Assembly: GCA_902478605.1 (NCBI GenBank)
Contig: CABSLQ010000024.1
Location: forward strand, 1-41,726
Direction of reading: 5' to 3'
Source: an uncultured Oscillospiraceae bacterium
GTDB taxonomy: Bacteria; Bacillota; Clostridia; Oscillospirales; Acutalibacteraceae
Length of the DNA: 41,726 nucleotides
In this document: one piece after another, positions 8,735 to 16,362 of the stretch
Layout of the letters: the number at the start of each line of letters is the position of its first letter
Position numbering within the stretch: the first letter of the stretch is position 1
Translations under genes and position numbers: made by a program
The notes under the pieces: model-generated
Told to the model about the DNA's origin: nothing
Databases searched by the model: none
The model's input: only the letters and a program-made list of their open reading frames with translations

Positions 8735-9634
8735 CTATAACTTTTCCGCGAACTCCACAATGCGGCGCAGCCGGTGGTTCACACCGGAGCGGGAAAGGGG
8801 CGGTTCCATCGCCTCGCCCAGCTCGCGCAGCGACATGTCGGGGTTGTCATACCGCAGCCGCGCCACCTCGCGCAGCTCTTCAGGCAGCATGTCCAGCCCG
8901 CCATGTTCCTCGATTTTGCGCACCGCCTGCATATGCACCGCCGCCGCCGCCACCGTCTTGTCGATGTTCGCACTCTCGCAGTTGGCGATGCGGTTGGCGT
9001 TGTTGCGGATATCCCGCACGATTTTGACGTTCATCAGTTCGAGCGAGGCACCCGGCGCGCCCATAAGCGTCAGGCAATCCTCGATCTGCTCGCTCTCCTT
9101 GAAATAGGCGACCTGGGTGCCCTTGCGGCACACCTGCTTGGCGCGCAGGCCGAGTTCCCCGAGCAGCGTGATCAGATCCCGGCACAGATTGTAGTACGGC
9201 ACGCTGAATTCCATGTGATAGCCGCTGGCCGGATTGGTCACCGCGCCGCATGCCAGGAACGCCCCCCGCAGATACGCGGCAGCGCAGCTTTCGCATTCCA
9301 GATTGGCCCGGTTGAGCCGGACGGCCACGTCGCGCGCCGTATGGCCGAACCGCTCGAGCACCCGGCGGCGTGCTGCCTCCTCTTCGACCGACACAATGTA
9401 AAAGCCGCCCCGCCGGGCAAGCGCCTGCACCGGCGGCTTCTCCACTCCACAAACCGCGGCGACCAGCTCACTATACAGCACGGCGACCGGCTCGTGCTCC
9501 GTCTGCAGGGAGATCTGCGCGCCCGAAAACGCATGCCCGCATTCCAGCATGCCATAGCTGAGCGCCGCCCGGCAGCAGCTGCGCTCAAGCGGCAGCCCGA
9601 CCAGTTCCCGTTTGACTTCGGATGAAAATGACAT
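8735..9634 (-). CDS. whiA: DNA-binding protein WhiA
   Basis: WhiA is a conserved Gram-positive protein with an N-terminal domain related to LAGLIDADG homing endonucleases and a C-terminal helix-turn-helix. It affects sporulation in Streptomyces and division or metabolism in Bacillus. The 299-residue length, the start MSFSSEVKRELV, YLRGAFLACGAVTNP, and the C-terminal LRELGEAMEPPLSRSGVNHRLRR are all typical. It follows rapZ as in most Firmicutes, but a terminator-like hairpin separates the two (see 9655-9691). Confidence 0.95.
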   Translation of the reverse strand: MSFSSEVKRELVGLPLERSCCRAALSYGMLECGHAFSGAQISLQTEHEPVAVLYSELVAAVCGVEKPPVQALARRGGFYIVSVEEEAARRRVLERFGHTARDVAVRLNRANLECESCAAAYLRGAFLACGAVTNPASGYHMEFSVPYYNLCRDLITLLGELGLRAKQVCRKGTQVAYFKESEQIEDCLTLMGAPGASLELMNVKIVRDIRNNANRIANCESANIDKTVAAAAVHMQAVRKIEEHGGLDMLPEELREVARLRYDNPDMSLRELGEAMEPPLSRSGVNHRLRRIVEFAEKL

Positions 9635-9654
9635 GCCATCGCCCCCCGATTACG

Positions 9655-9691
9655 AAAAAGCAGGGAAACGGGGCCGTCCCCCTTTCCCTGC
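9655..9691 (-). terminator. Intrinsic terminator or attenuator between rapZ and whiA
   Basis: On the minus strand GCAGGGAAA pairs with TTTCCCTGC, with an inner GGGG/CCCC stem, and is followed by TTTTT. It begins five bases after the rapZ stop and its T-run ends about 20 bases before the whiA ATG, so whiA is either separately transcribed from within rapZ or depends on read-through. Confidence 0.8.
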
Positions 9692-9695
9692 GGCG

Positions 9696-10565
9696 TCAGA
9701 GCTTTTCTATGTCCCGATGGTTGACCATCACGCGGTGATCCTGTGCCGCAATATGGGCCGCAAGCTCCTCCGCCAAGGTAACCGAACGGTGCTTGCCGCC
9801 GGTACAGCCGATCGCAATGACCAGCTGGCTTTTTCCCTCGTTTATGTACAGCGGAATCAGATAATCGATCAGGGCATACAGACGCTCCTGGAAGCCCGCC
9901 GTTTCCTTCTTTTCCAGCACGAATTCCCGCACCGCGGCATCGAGGCCCGTTTTATGCTTGAGCTCGTCCACATAAAAGGGGTTAGGCAGGCAGCGCACGT
10001 CCATGACCAAATCCGCCTCGGCCGGGTATCCGTATTTGAAGCCGAAGGACATGCATTGTATAAGCATCGCCTTGGAGGTATCTCCCATGAAGAGGGTGGT
10101 GATGCGTTCCTTGAGCTGCGCAGAGGAGAGATGGGACGTGTCGATGAGATAATCGGTGCGCGAACGCGCAGGCTTGAGCAGGGCGCGCTCCTTCTCGATG
10201 GCCTTGACCACCGAACCGCCGTTAGAGGCGGCCAGCGGATGCTTGCGCCGCGTCTCCTTGTACCGCCGGGCCAGCACTTGATCGTCGCATTCCAGAAACA
10301 GCAGGGTGTATTCCACCCCCTGCTTTTTCAGCTCGTCCAGGCTTTCCGCCAGATCGTCGAACAGCTCGCCGCCGCGCGCGTCCACGACCAGCGCCACGCG
10401 GGACAGGGTTTCCCGCGACTGCACGCACAGTTCCGCAAACTTGGGCAGAAGCTTGGGCGGCATATTGTCCACACAGTAAAAGCCGATATCCTCCAGCGCA
10501 TCCACTGCCCGCGATTTTCCCGCGCCGGACAAGCCGGTCACGATGACGAATTCCATTTCCACCAT
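9696..10565 (-). CDS. rapZ: RNase adapter / nucleotide-binding protein RapZ (YvcJ)
   Basis: The RapZ/YvcJ family binds nucleotides and amino-sugar metabolites; in E. coli it controls small-RNA decay and glucosamine-6-phosphate synthase. The ATG at 10565 gives 289 residues, with GGAAAAG upstream; an ATG three codons later is also possible. The Walker A motif is GLSGAGKS at residues 11-18. DIGFYCVDNMPP, SFGFKYGYPAEADLVMDVRCLPNP and IGCTGGKHRSVTLAEEL are family signatures. Its place between murB and whiA in the hprK-glucokinase-murB cluster is conserved in this group. Confidence 0.93.
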   Translation of the reverse strand: MVEMEFVIVTGLSGAGKSRAVDALEDIGFYCVDNMPPKLLPKFAELCVQSRETLSRVALVVDARGGELFDDLAESLDELKKQGVEYTLLFLECDDQVLARRYKETRRKHPLAASNGGSVVKAIEKERALLKPARSRTDYLIDTSHLSSAQLKERITTLFMGDTSKAMLIQCMSFGFKYGYPAEADLVMDVRCLPNPFYVDELKHKTGLDAAVREFVLEKKETAGFQERLYALIDYLIPLYINEGKSQLVIAIGCTGGKHRSVTLAEELAAHIAAQDHRVMVNHRDIEKL

Positions 10566-10596
10566 CCATTCTTTTCCGGCGTTTGCCGCGCCGCCG

Positions 10597-11511
10597 TTAA
10601 AATTCCCCGATATAGCGCACTTCCGGCTCGAGACGGATGCCGCATTCCCGCATAACCCGCTCCTGTATATGGTCGGCCAGGCGGCGTACATCGTTCGCCG
10701 TGGCCCCGCCGCGGTTGACGATAAAGCCCGCATGCTTTTCGCTCACCTGCGCGCCGCCTATTGCGAAGCCTTTGAGCCCGCACTGTTCGATAAGGGCGCC
10801 GGCATAATACCCCTGGGGCCGCTTGAAAAAGCTGCCCGCGCTCGGGTATTCGAGGGGCTGCTTTTCCCGCCGGCGGCGCATGAAATCCTCCATGCGGGCG
10901 CCAATCTCCCCCACATCGCCGGGGCGCAGGCGCACCGTGGCGGACACCACCATGCCGCCCTCCTCCATAAAGACACTGTGCCGATAGCCCAGCCGCAGCT
11001 TGTTGTCGGTATACGTGCTGCGCACGCCGGACGCGCTCAGCCCGGTGGCTGTGACCAGCACGTCGGCCATCTGGCCGTCATAGGCCCCGGCGTTCATATA
11101 TACCGCACCGCCTACCGTGCCCGGAATCCCATACGCGAATTCCAGCCCGGACAGTCCTTTGTCCCGCGCATACAGGCACAGGCGTTTGAGCGGGATCCCC
11201 GCCGAGCATTGCACTGTACAGCCATCCAGCCGTACAGTCGGTGAGGTGTGCCGCGCGTCAAGGCGGATAACCGCACCGCGCAGGCCCCGATCGCCGACGA
11301 GCACATTGGTGCCGTTGCCAAGCAGATAAACCGGTATCTCCTTCTCCCGGCAGCGCAGCAGAAGGGCGGCGGCCGTCGCCTCGTTCGGCACACTGATATA
11401 CGCATCCGCGGGACCGCCGATTTTCAAAGAGGTATAGTCCGCCATCTCCGCCATCTCCGCCGCCTCGCAGCCAAGCGAGCGTGCGTATTCCACCAGTGCC
11501 GTTAGCCGCAT
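10597..11511 (-). CDS. murB: UDP-N-acetylenolpyruvoylglucosamine reductase MurB
   Basis: MurB uses NADPH and bound FAD to make UDP-MurNAc for peptidoglycan. The ATG at 11511 follows AGGAGGAAG and gives 304 residues; the long upstream extension of the frame overlaps glcK and is not real. TSLKIGGPADAYI starts the FAD domain, and GIPGTVGGAVYMNAGAY is the FAD signature. SAGSFFKRP carries the proton-donating Ser, and RLEPEVRYIG the C-terminal catalytic Glu. It lies between glcK and rapZ, 16 bases after glcK. Confidence 0.95.
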   Translation of the reverse strand: MRLTALVEYARSLGCEAAEMAEMADYTSLKIGGPADAYISVPNEATAAALLLRCREKEIPVYLLGNGTNVLVGDRGLRGAVIRLDARHTSPTVRLDGCTVQCSAGIPLKRLCLYARDKGLSGLEFAYGIPGTVGGAVYMNAGAYDGQMADVLVTATGLSASGVRSTYTDNKLRLGYRHSVFMEEGGMVVSATVRLRPGDVGEIGARMEDFMRRRREKQPLEYPSAGSFFKRPQGYYAGALIEQCGLKGFAIGGAQVSEKHAGFIVNRGGATANDVRRLADHIQERVMRECGIRLEPEVRYIGEF

Positions 11512-11527
11512 AATCTTCCTCCTGTTC

Positions 11528-12484
11528 TTAACCGGTAATTTTATCTCCCAGGAACGCGGCACCGATGATTCCCGCATCGTTGCCGAGAGTCGCCACGCAC
11601 AGCCGCGTCTGATGGGTGCTGTACCGGCTGTACCGTTCGTGCGCAATATGCGCCTGCAGCGGGTTGAGCAGCGTATCGCCCTCTTTGCAGATGCCGCCGC
11701 CGATGCAGAGGACCTCCGGCTGGAAGATGTTGATGACATTGACCAGACCGGTGCCTATGTATTTGATATACCGGTCGACGACCGCCTTGGCGGCCTCATC
11801 GCCCGCCCGCATGCCGTCGAACGCCGTGCGTCCGTCCACCTTGTCTAGATCGCCCGCAATGCTCCACATGGCGCTTTGCGGATGATTGACCATGGCCCGG
11901 CGCGTCTGATTGACCAGGGCGGTCGCGGAGGCATACGCTTCCCAGCAGCCGAGACGTCCGCAGGTGCACAGCTCCCCGTCCACCTGAATAACCGTGTGCC
12001 CCAGCTCCGCGCCTGCGAAGTTGAAACCGCCGTAAATTTTCCCGTCGATGATGATGCCGCTGCCCACGCCGGTGCCCAGCGTGATGCAGATACAGCTCTG
12101 CGCCCCTTTGGCCGCGCCGGCCAGCGCTTCGCCCAGGGCGGCGGCGTTCGCGTCGTTCTCGATGTAAACCGGCTTGCTCAGCATGCCGTTCAGCCAGTCC
12201 CGTACCGGAATATTTTCAAAATACAGATTGTTCGCATACTCGACAACGCCGGTATCGCCATTGCAGGTGCCGGGGCTCCCCACGCCTACATAAGCAATAT
12301 CGTCCATGGACAGGCCGGCCTTTTCCACCGCTTCTCTGGCCATGCGCGCCATATCCTCCACAATTTCTTCCGCCGGGCGGGGAACACGCGTTTTGCATTT
12401 GGCCGTCCCCAGGATGGCAAAGTCGTCGTCCACCACCCCGGCCACAATGTTGGTGCCCCCCAGGTCAATTCCGATTCTGTACAT
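11528..12484 (-). CDS. glcK: Glucokinase, ROK family
   Basis: An ATP-dependent glucose kinase of the ROK (repressor/ORF/kinase) family, 318 residues. DLGGTNI at 8-14 is the phosphate loop. ENDANAAALGE carries the catalytic Asp, GTGVGSGIIIDG follows, and CTCGRLGCWEAYAS is the ROK zinc-binding motif. There is no N-terminal helix-turn-helix, so it is a kinase and not a ROK repressor. The ATG follows GGAGGAT. Its position after hprK fits a role in feeding glucose, for example from sucrose breakdown, into glycolysis. Exact sugar specificity is inferred. Confidence 0.9.
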   Translation of the reverse strand: MYRIGIDLGGTNIVAGVVDDDFAILGTAKCKTRVPRPAEEIVEDMARMAREAVEKAGLSMDDIAYVGVGSPGTCNGDTGVVEYANNLYFENIPVRDWLNGMLSKPVYIENDANAAALGEALAGAAKGAQSCICITLGTGVGSGIIIDGKIYGGFNFAGAELGHTVIQVDGELCTCGRLGCWEAYASATALVNQTRRAMVNHPQSAMWSIAGDLDKVDGRTAFDGMRAGDEAAKAVVDRYIKYIGTGLVNVINIFQPEVLCIGGGICKEGDTLLNPLQAHIAHERYSRYSTHQTRLCVATLGNDAGIIGAAFLGDKITG

Positions 12485-12529
12485 AGTGGTATCCTCCGTT
12501 TTTCCGCATTTTTAATATACACGCGCCGC

Positions 12530-13495
12530 CTAAAATTTATTCCATTCGACCTGTGTCTCATGAGACGCCGGTTCATCCATCATCCCGAGGTTGTGCATCA
12601 GCTCCTGGGCGGCGTTGTACCCCATCTTTTTCTGGCGGTTGTTCATGGCCGCGACCTCGATGATAATGGCCAGATTGCGGCCCGGCTTGACCGGAATGGT
12701 CAGCTGCGGCACCGTGATACCCAGGATATCGGTGTATTCGTTGTCCAGGCCCATGCGATCGTATACTTTTTCGCTGTCCCACGGTTCGAGCAGGATCACA
12801 ATATCGATTTTTTCCGTGACCTTGACCGCGCCCATGCCGAAGATACGGCGGGCATTGACGATGCCGATGCCGCGCAGTTCAATGAAATGCCGGATATTGT
12901 CCGGAGCGGATCCCACCAGCGTCTTGGCCGAAACGCGCCGAATCTCCACCGCATCATCCGCAATAAGCCGATGGCCGCGCTTGACCAGCTCGATAGCCGT
13001 CTCGCTTTTCCCGACGCCGCTGTCCCCCATAAGCAGAATGCCCTCGCCGTACACCTCGACAAAGACGCCGTGGCGCGTGATGCGGGGGGCAAGCTGCACA
13101 TTCAAAAACGCAATGAGGGAGGCCATAAAGCCCGACGTCGTCTCGTTTGTGCGCAGCAGCGGTACCTGATACTTTTCGCAGCTGGCCCGCAGCTCGGGGA
13201 AAATTTCCTGACCGCGCGACACCACCATGGCCGGCGGCTTATGGGAAGCCAGCTCCTCCAGCCGCGCAGCACGCAGCGCCGGATCCAAATCCTCCAGAAA
13301 ACCGAACTCGCTCTTCCCCATCACCTGCACACGGTCGTTGTCAAAATAATCGAAATAGCCGCTCAGCGCCAGCCCCGGCCGGTTCACATCGCAGGAATAC
13401 ACGAGGATCTCCTCCGGCGGCGCCGGCATATACACCGTTTCCAGCATGGTTTCCTTAATAATGCTTGCCAGCGGGACGGTAAACGTCTTGGCCAT
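12530..13495 (-). CDS. hprK: HPr kinase/phosphorylase HprK
   Basis: HprK phosphorylates HPr on Ser46 in response to glycolytic intermediates and so drives CcpA catabolite repression. The 321-residue protein has an N-terminal domain (1-130), a His at 142 (RHGV) beside the Walker A GDSGVGKS (157-164), the family signature ELRGIGIVN, and the C-terminal GRNLAIIIEVAAMNNRQKKMG. All catalytic residues are present. It heads the hprK-glcK-murB-rapZ cluster and has a good promoter in the divergent intergenic region. Confidence 0.96.
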   Translation of the reverse strand: MAKTFTVPLASIIKETMLETVYMPAPPEEILVYSCDVNRPGLALSGYFDYFDNDRVQVMGKSEFGFLEDLDPALRAARLEELASHKPPAMVVSRGQEIFPELRASCEKYQVPLLRTNETTSGFMASLIAFLNVQLAPRITRHGVFVEVYGEGILLMGDSGVGKSETAIELVKRGHRLIADDAVEIRRVSAKTLVGSAPDNIRHFIELRGIGIVNARRIFGMGAVKVTEKIDIVILLEPWDSEKVYDRMGLDNEYTDILGITVPQLTIPVKPGRNLAIIIEVAAMNNRQKKMGYNAAQELMHNLGMMDEPASHETQVEWNKF

Positions 13496-13538
13496 GGTCC
13501 TATCACGCCTTCTCTCTTTTTATGCGGTATGTATTTCA

Positions 13539-13567
13539 ATTATAGCGTATTTTTCCGTAAGTTTAAA
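13539..13567 (-). promoter_or_regulatory. Sigma-A-type promoter of hprK cluster
   Basis: On the minus strand: -35 TTTAAA (13562-13567), 17-base spacer, -10 TATAAT (13539-13544), about 45 bases before the hprK ATG. Confidence 0.65.
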
Positions 13568-13640
13568 GAGATAATTTGATGATTTTTTATCCCCCTTTTT
13601 CCTTCATGGATTCTTAATATGGCTTTCTCCTGATTTTCTC

Positions 13641-13670
13641 TTGAACATTCCGTGCACAATAGTGTAAAAT
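13641..13670 (+). promoter_or_regulatory. Sigma-A-type promoter of the glycosyltransferase gene
   Basis: -35 TTGAAC (13641-13646), 18-base spacer, -10 TAAAAT (13665-13670). It fires divergently from the hprK promoter, about 36 bases before the ATG. Confidence 0.65.
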
Positions 13671-13705
13671 AAGAACACCATATACGTGAAGGGAGATCCG
13701 GCTGT

Positions 13706-14905
13706 ATGAGCCGACTCAAAATCGGGCTGTTCAACGATTCCTTTCCCCCTACCATAGACGGCGTGGCACAGACGGTTAAGAACTACGCCGATGTGCTGCA
13801 TAAAAAGCACTGCGACGTCACGGTGGTGACGCCTGACTACAAAAATGTGCAGGACAATTACCCTTACGAGGTGTTTCGCTACCGCTCCATCCGCTCCGAT
13901 CGCCGCATCGGCTACCGCGTGGGCAACCCCTTTGATCCCAAAACGCTTGTGCGCCTGCGCCGCAAGCACTTTGATCTGATGCATGTCCATTCGCCGTTTG
14001 CTTCCTCCGTGCTCGTCAGCAACCTCAACCACCGTCCCAAGGTGCCGGTGGTGCTGACCTATCACACCAAATTCGATGTGGATATTGCCAAGCGGGTGCC
14101 TTTAGACGGTATGCGGCGTATCGCCATGCATTTTCTGCTCGACAACATCAAGGCGGCGGATGAAATCTGGGTCGTGACCGAGGGCTGCGGCCGCGCGCTG
14201 CGCGATATCGGCTATCGCGGCGGCTACCGGGTGATGGAAAACGGCACCGACTTCGCCTATGGCCGGGCGGACGCGGGCGAAGTTAATAAGCTGCGGGAAA
14301 AATACAATGTGCCGGAGGACGCCTTTGTCTTCCTGTTCGTGGGCCGCATGATGTGGTATAAAAATGTGCGTCTGATTCTCGATGCGCTGCGCATTCTCCA
14401 GAAGGAGGGCGTGCCCTTCCGCGCCTTTCTGGTGGGGGATGGCTACGACGCGGTGGACATCCGCGCCTACGCGCAGGGGCTCGGTCTTGCGGAACCGGGC
14501 CCGGTTGTCTTTACCGGCCCTCTTTATGACCGCGAGGCGCTGCGGGCTTACTATTCGCTCGCAGATATGTTCCTGTTTCCCTCCACATACGACACCTCCG
14601 GCATCGTCGTGAAGGAGGCGGCCGCCTGTGACTGTCCTTCGCTGCTCGTGCGGGACAGCTGCGCGGCGGAGGGGGTGCAGCATGGGGTTTCCGGATTTCT
14701 GGCGGAAGAAAACGCCGCCTCCTGTGCCCAGGTTCTCCTCGCCGCCTGTGAGGACAGAACCAAGCTCGCCGAAGTGGGCCGCAACGCGGGCCAGCATCTG
14801 TATCTGTCCTGGGATACGGCGGTGGAGCGCGCATATGCCCGTTATACGGAAATATTGGACTGCTGGCCCGGCCCTCTGCCGTATAACGCCAAAAACCGGG
14901 ATTGA
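13706..14905 (+). CDS. Glycosyltransferase family 4 (GT-B fold)
   Basis: A 399-residue cytoplasmic, probably membrane-associated, retaining glycosyltransferase. The N-terminal acceptor domain opens with KIGLFNDSFPPTIDGVAQTV, the glycine/serine-rich loop of lipid-acting GT4 enzymes such as diacylglycerol glucosyltransferases. The donor domain has FVGRMMWYKNVRLILDAL and the nucleotide-sugar motif FPSTYDTSGIVVKEAAA, an E-x7-E-like region in which the first Glu appears replaced. I cannot tell whether the acceptor is a glycolipid or a cell-wall precursor. AAGGGAG precedes the ATG. It is a single-gene unit ending in the split terminator described next. Confidence 0.85.
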   Translation: MSRLKIGLFNDSFPPTIDGVAQTVKNYADVLHKKHCDVTVVTPDYKNVQDNYPYEVFRYRSIRSDRRIGYRVGNPFDPKTLVRLRRKHFDLMHVHSPFASSVLVSNLNHRPKVPVVLTYHTKFDVDIAKRVPLDGMRRIAMHFLLDNIKAADEIWVVTEGCGRALRDIGYRGGYRVMENGTDFAYGRADAGEVNKLREKYNVPEDAFVFLFVGRMMWYKNVRLILDALRILQKEGVPFRAFLVGDGYDAVDIRAYAQGLGLAEPGPVVFTGPLYDREALRAYYSLADMFLFPSTYDTSGIVVKEAAACDCPSLLVRDSCAAEGVQHGVSGFLAEENAASCAQVLLAACEDRTKLAEVGRNAGQHLYLSWDTAVERAYARYTEILDCWPGPLPYNAKNRD

Positions 14906-14926
14906 TCTCGCTTTCCTGCATATGCC

Positions 14927-14955
14927 AAAACCGGCGCCGTTGCATGCGGCGCCGG
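14927..14955. terminator. Left half of a duplicated bidirectional terminator
   Basis: CCGGCGCCG/CGGCGCCGG with loop TTGCATG at 14931-14955. Four A precede it, so it still has a T tract for leftward transcripts. The T tract expected on its right side is missing because the repeat element begins there. The same hairpin recurs at 15152-15176. Confidence 0.75.
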
Positions 14956-15177
14956 TCAGCTTGTCAAAGAGGTCTCGCATGCGAGACCTCTTTGACAAGC
15001 TGAAAACAAAAGTGGGGAAAACCGGATGATTTTCCCCACTTTCGGCCGCCTGAAGGCGGCTTTGATCCGCTTCGCTCGACGCGGAGTGGGGAACCCTGAT
15101 GGTTCCCCCTCCACACCTCCCCTTCCTTCCGATACTTTTTTAACAGCCTGACCGGCGCCGTTGCATGCGGCGCCGGT
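14930..15177 (+). mobile_element. Hairpin-rich repeat element, copy 1, with 27-bp direct repeats
   Basis: A 194-bp insert (14957-15150) sits between two identical 27-bp copies (14930-14956 and 15151-15177) of the glycosyltransferase terminator hairpin. The insert has, in order: a perfect 48-bp palindrome (14956-15003); a 13-bp stem (15009-15021 with 15030-15042); GCCGCC-TGAA-GGCGGC (15045-15060); a stem TCCGC/GCGGA (15066-15085); GGGGAACC/GGTTCCCC (about 15088-15108); and a pyrimidine-rich tail CCACACCTCCCCTTCCTTCC. No protein gene is credible in it. Copy 2 is at 16377-16575. I recognise no described family. Confidence 0.8.
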
Positions 15178-15185
15178 TTTCTTAT
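15152..15185. terminator. Right half of the duplicated terminator, with T tract
   Basis: The same CCGGCGCCG/CGGCGCCGG hairpin as at 14931-14955, here followed by TTTT on the plus strand. It can still stop rightward transcripts, and it lies 44 bases from the DUF4363 gene stop on the other strand. Confidence 0.75.
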
Positions 15186-15220
15186 ACGCTCCCGTCCTTG
15201 GTTCTCATGGCCAATCACTT

Positions 15221-15601
15221 TTATAAAATATTTTCCAGCAGCGGCAGCTCGACCTCGTACAGCTTCTGCAGCTGGTTACGGCAGCGGGCCAGCTCAGCGG
15301 CAAAATGCTGGGTATCCCCCTGCTCGAGCAGGACCGGCAGCGGGACGGCGATTTCCTCGATGCGGGTGATGTCCGAATGGCGCAGGAAAAACGGGAATAT
15401 CCGGGTTTTCTCTTCAAAATCCCGCGCAAATTTGTCTGTCTCTTGCTGACACTGCTCCCAATCGCCTCTGTCAAAGCTTTCCTGTATGCGTTCGAGGGAG
15501 TCGAGCAGATACTGCGTATTTTTCGTCTGCATACGGATGGAGAAAATGCAGATCCCCATCACAACCAGCAGGGTGCCCAGGGCAATAAATATGCGCTTCA
15601 A
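15221..15601 (-). CDS. DUF4363-type membrane-anchored protein
   Basis: A 126-residue protein with one N-terminal membrane helix (residues ~5-22) and an outside helical domain rich in Glu, Gln and Leu. The length and sequence style match DUF4363, a family usually encoded right after a DUF421 protein, as here. I choose the TTG at 15601 because GGAGG lies about seven bases upstream. It is 19 bases after the DUF421 stop, so the pair is one operon. Function is unknown; the sigma-G-type promoter upstream suggests expression in the forespore. Confidence 0.75.
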   Translation of the reverse strand: MKRIFIALGTLLVVMGICIFSIRMQTKNTQYLLDSLERIQESFDRGDWEQCQQETDKFARDFEEKTRIFPFFLRHSDITRIEEIAVPLPVLLEQGDTQHFAAELARCRNQLQKLYEVELPLLENIL

Positions 15602-15620
15602 TTGCCCCGCCTCCTTTCTC

Positions 15621-16298
15621 TCACATGTCGCTGTCCTTGCGCACCAGATAGTATTCCCGCGTTTTGGTCGCCGTCAGCAGGAACACTTTATTCAAGGGGC
15701 AGGCGTTGTCGGCGAGCACCTGCTGTACCCAGGTCTCATCCACCCCGCAGGTCTGCAGCGCCCACTGGGACAGCTTGCCGTCGCTGACCACCACGAGGGG
15801 CATGCCGCTGTCGGCGGGAACGTTGCCTACGTCCCGGCAGGTGGCGGGCTGGCTGTCCGGCTTGGGAAACACGCTGATTTTGCCGTTGGTCTCCGCAATG
15901 GCATACTGAATATCCTCGATATCGAAATAGTCCATGCCGCGCAGATTCTCCGTCAGATCCTCCACCGTCATGCGCAGCTTTTTGAGCGCCTTCTGATCGA
16001 GCTGCCCGTCGCGGATGATGGTAATGGGATTGCCCGTAATAAGATGGGACACCCAAGGCAGCTTGAGCATGGCACCCGAAAGCAGCAGTTCAAGCGACAC
16101 CAGAATCAGAATGGGGATGAGGCCGTTGAGAAGCGGCATACCGCTTTCCTGCATCGGTACGGCCGCCAAATCCGAAATGAGCAGCGTCACCACCAGTTCC
16201 ACCGGCTGCAGCTCGCCGAGCTGCCGTTTGCCCATGATGCGCATCGCCGTGATAATGAATATGTAGATTATCACGGTACGGATTGCGGTGATCGCCAT
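15621..16298 (-). CDS. DUF421 family membrane protein (YetF-like)
   Basis: A 225-residue protein with three N-terminal membrane segments and a cytoplasmic-type domain. FIITAMRIMGKRQLGELQPVELVVTLLISDLA is split across the first two helices and is the DUF421 hallmark (MGKRQ-GEL-P-E). NPITIIRDGQLDQKALKKLRMT and the following DIEDIQYAI are also typical. Known relatives include YetF in Bacillus and the 2Duf protein of the spoVA2mob operon, which has been linked to spore inner-membrane properties and heat resistance. It starts an operon with DUF4363 and is preceded by a consensus sigma-G promoter, which supports a spore role here. Confidence 0.88.
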   Translation of the reverse strand: MAITAIRTVIIYIFIITAMRIMGKRQLGELQPVELVVTLLISDLAAVPMQESGMPLLNGLIPILILVSLELLLSGAMLKLPWVSHLITGNPITIIRDGQLDQKALKKLRMTVEDLTENLRGMDYFDIEDIQYAIAETNGKISVFPKPDSQPATCRDVGNVPADSGMPLVVVSDGKLSQWALQTCGVDETWVQQVLADNACPLNKVFLLTATKTREYYLVRKDSDM

Positions 16299-16332
16299 CG
16301 TTATCCCAGCCTTTCTTTTCTCCTTTGAGCGA

Positions 16333-16362
16333 TAGTATGGCCCGGTTTACGCGCATATATGC
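16333..16362 (-). promoter_or_regulatory. Sigma-G-type promoter of the DUF421 operon
   Basis: On the minus strand: -35 GCATA (16358-16362), 18-base spacer, -10 CATACTA (16333-16339). Both match the Bacillus sigma-G pattern gHATR-N17/18-CATHHTA. The start point would be about 28 bases before the ATG at 16298. Confidence 0.65.

Noticed and set aside
11876..13579. 567-codon plus-strand open frame
   Set aside because: Antisense to glcK and hprK, both of which have full family motifs on the minus strand.
15111..15130. CCACACCTCCCCTTCC in repeat copy 1 resembling the anti-Shine-Dalgarno end of 16S rRNA
   Set aside because: Copy 2 has CCACACCTTCCC at the same place, so the anti-SD core is not conserved.
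14964..15218. Minus-strand open frame of 84 codons across repeat copy 1
   Set aside because: It shares KEG-VWRGNHQGSP with the frame at 16301-16591 only because the DNA repeats. It spans stems and palindromes and has no conserved start or ribosome site, so it is a translation of the repeat and not a gene.
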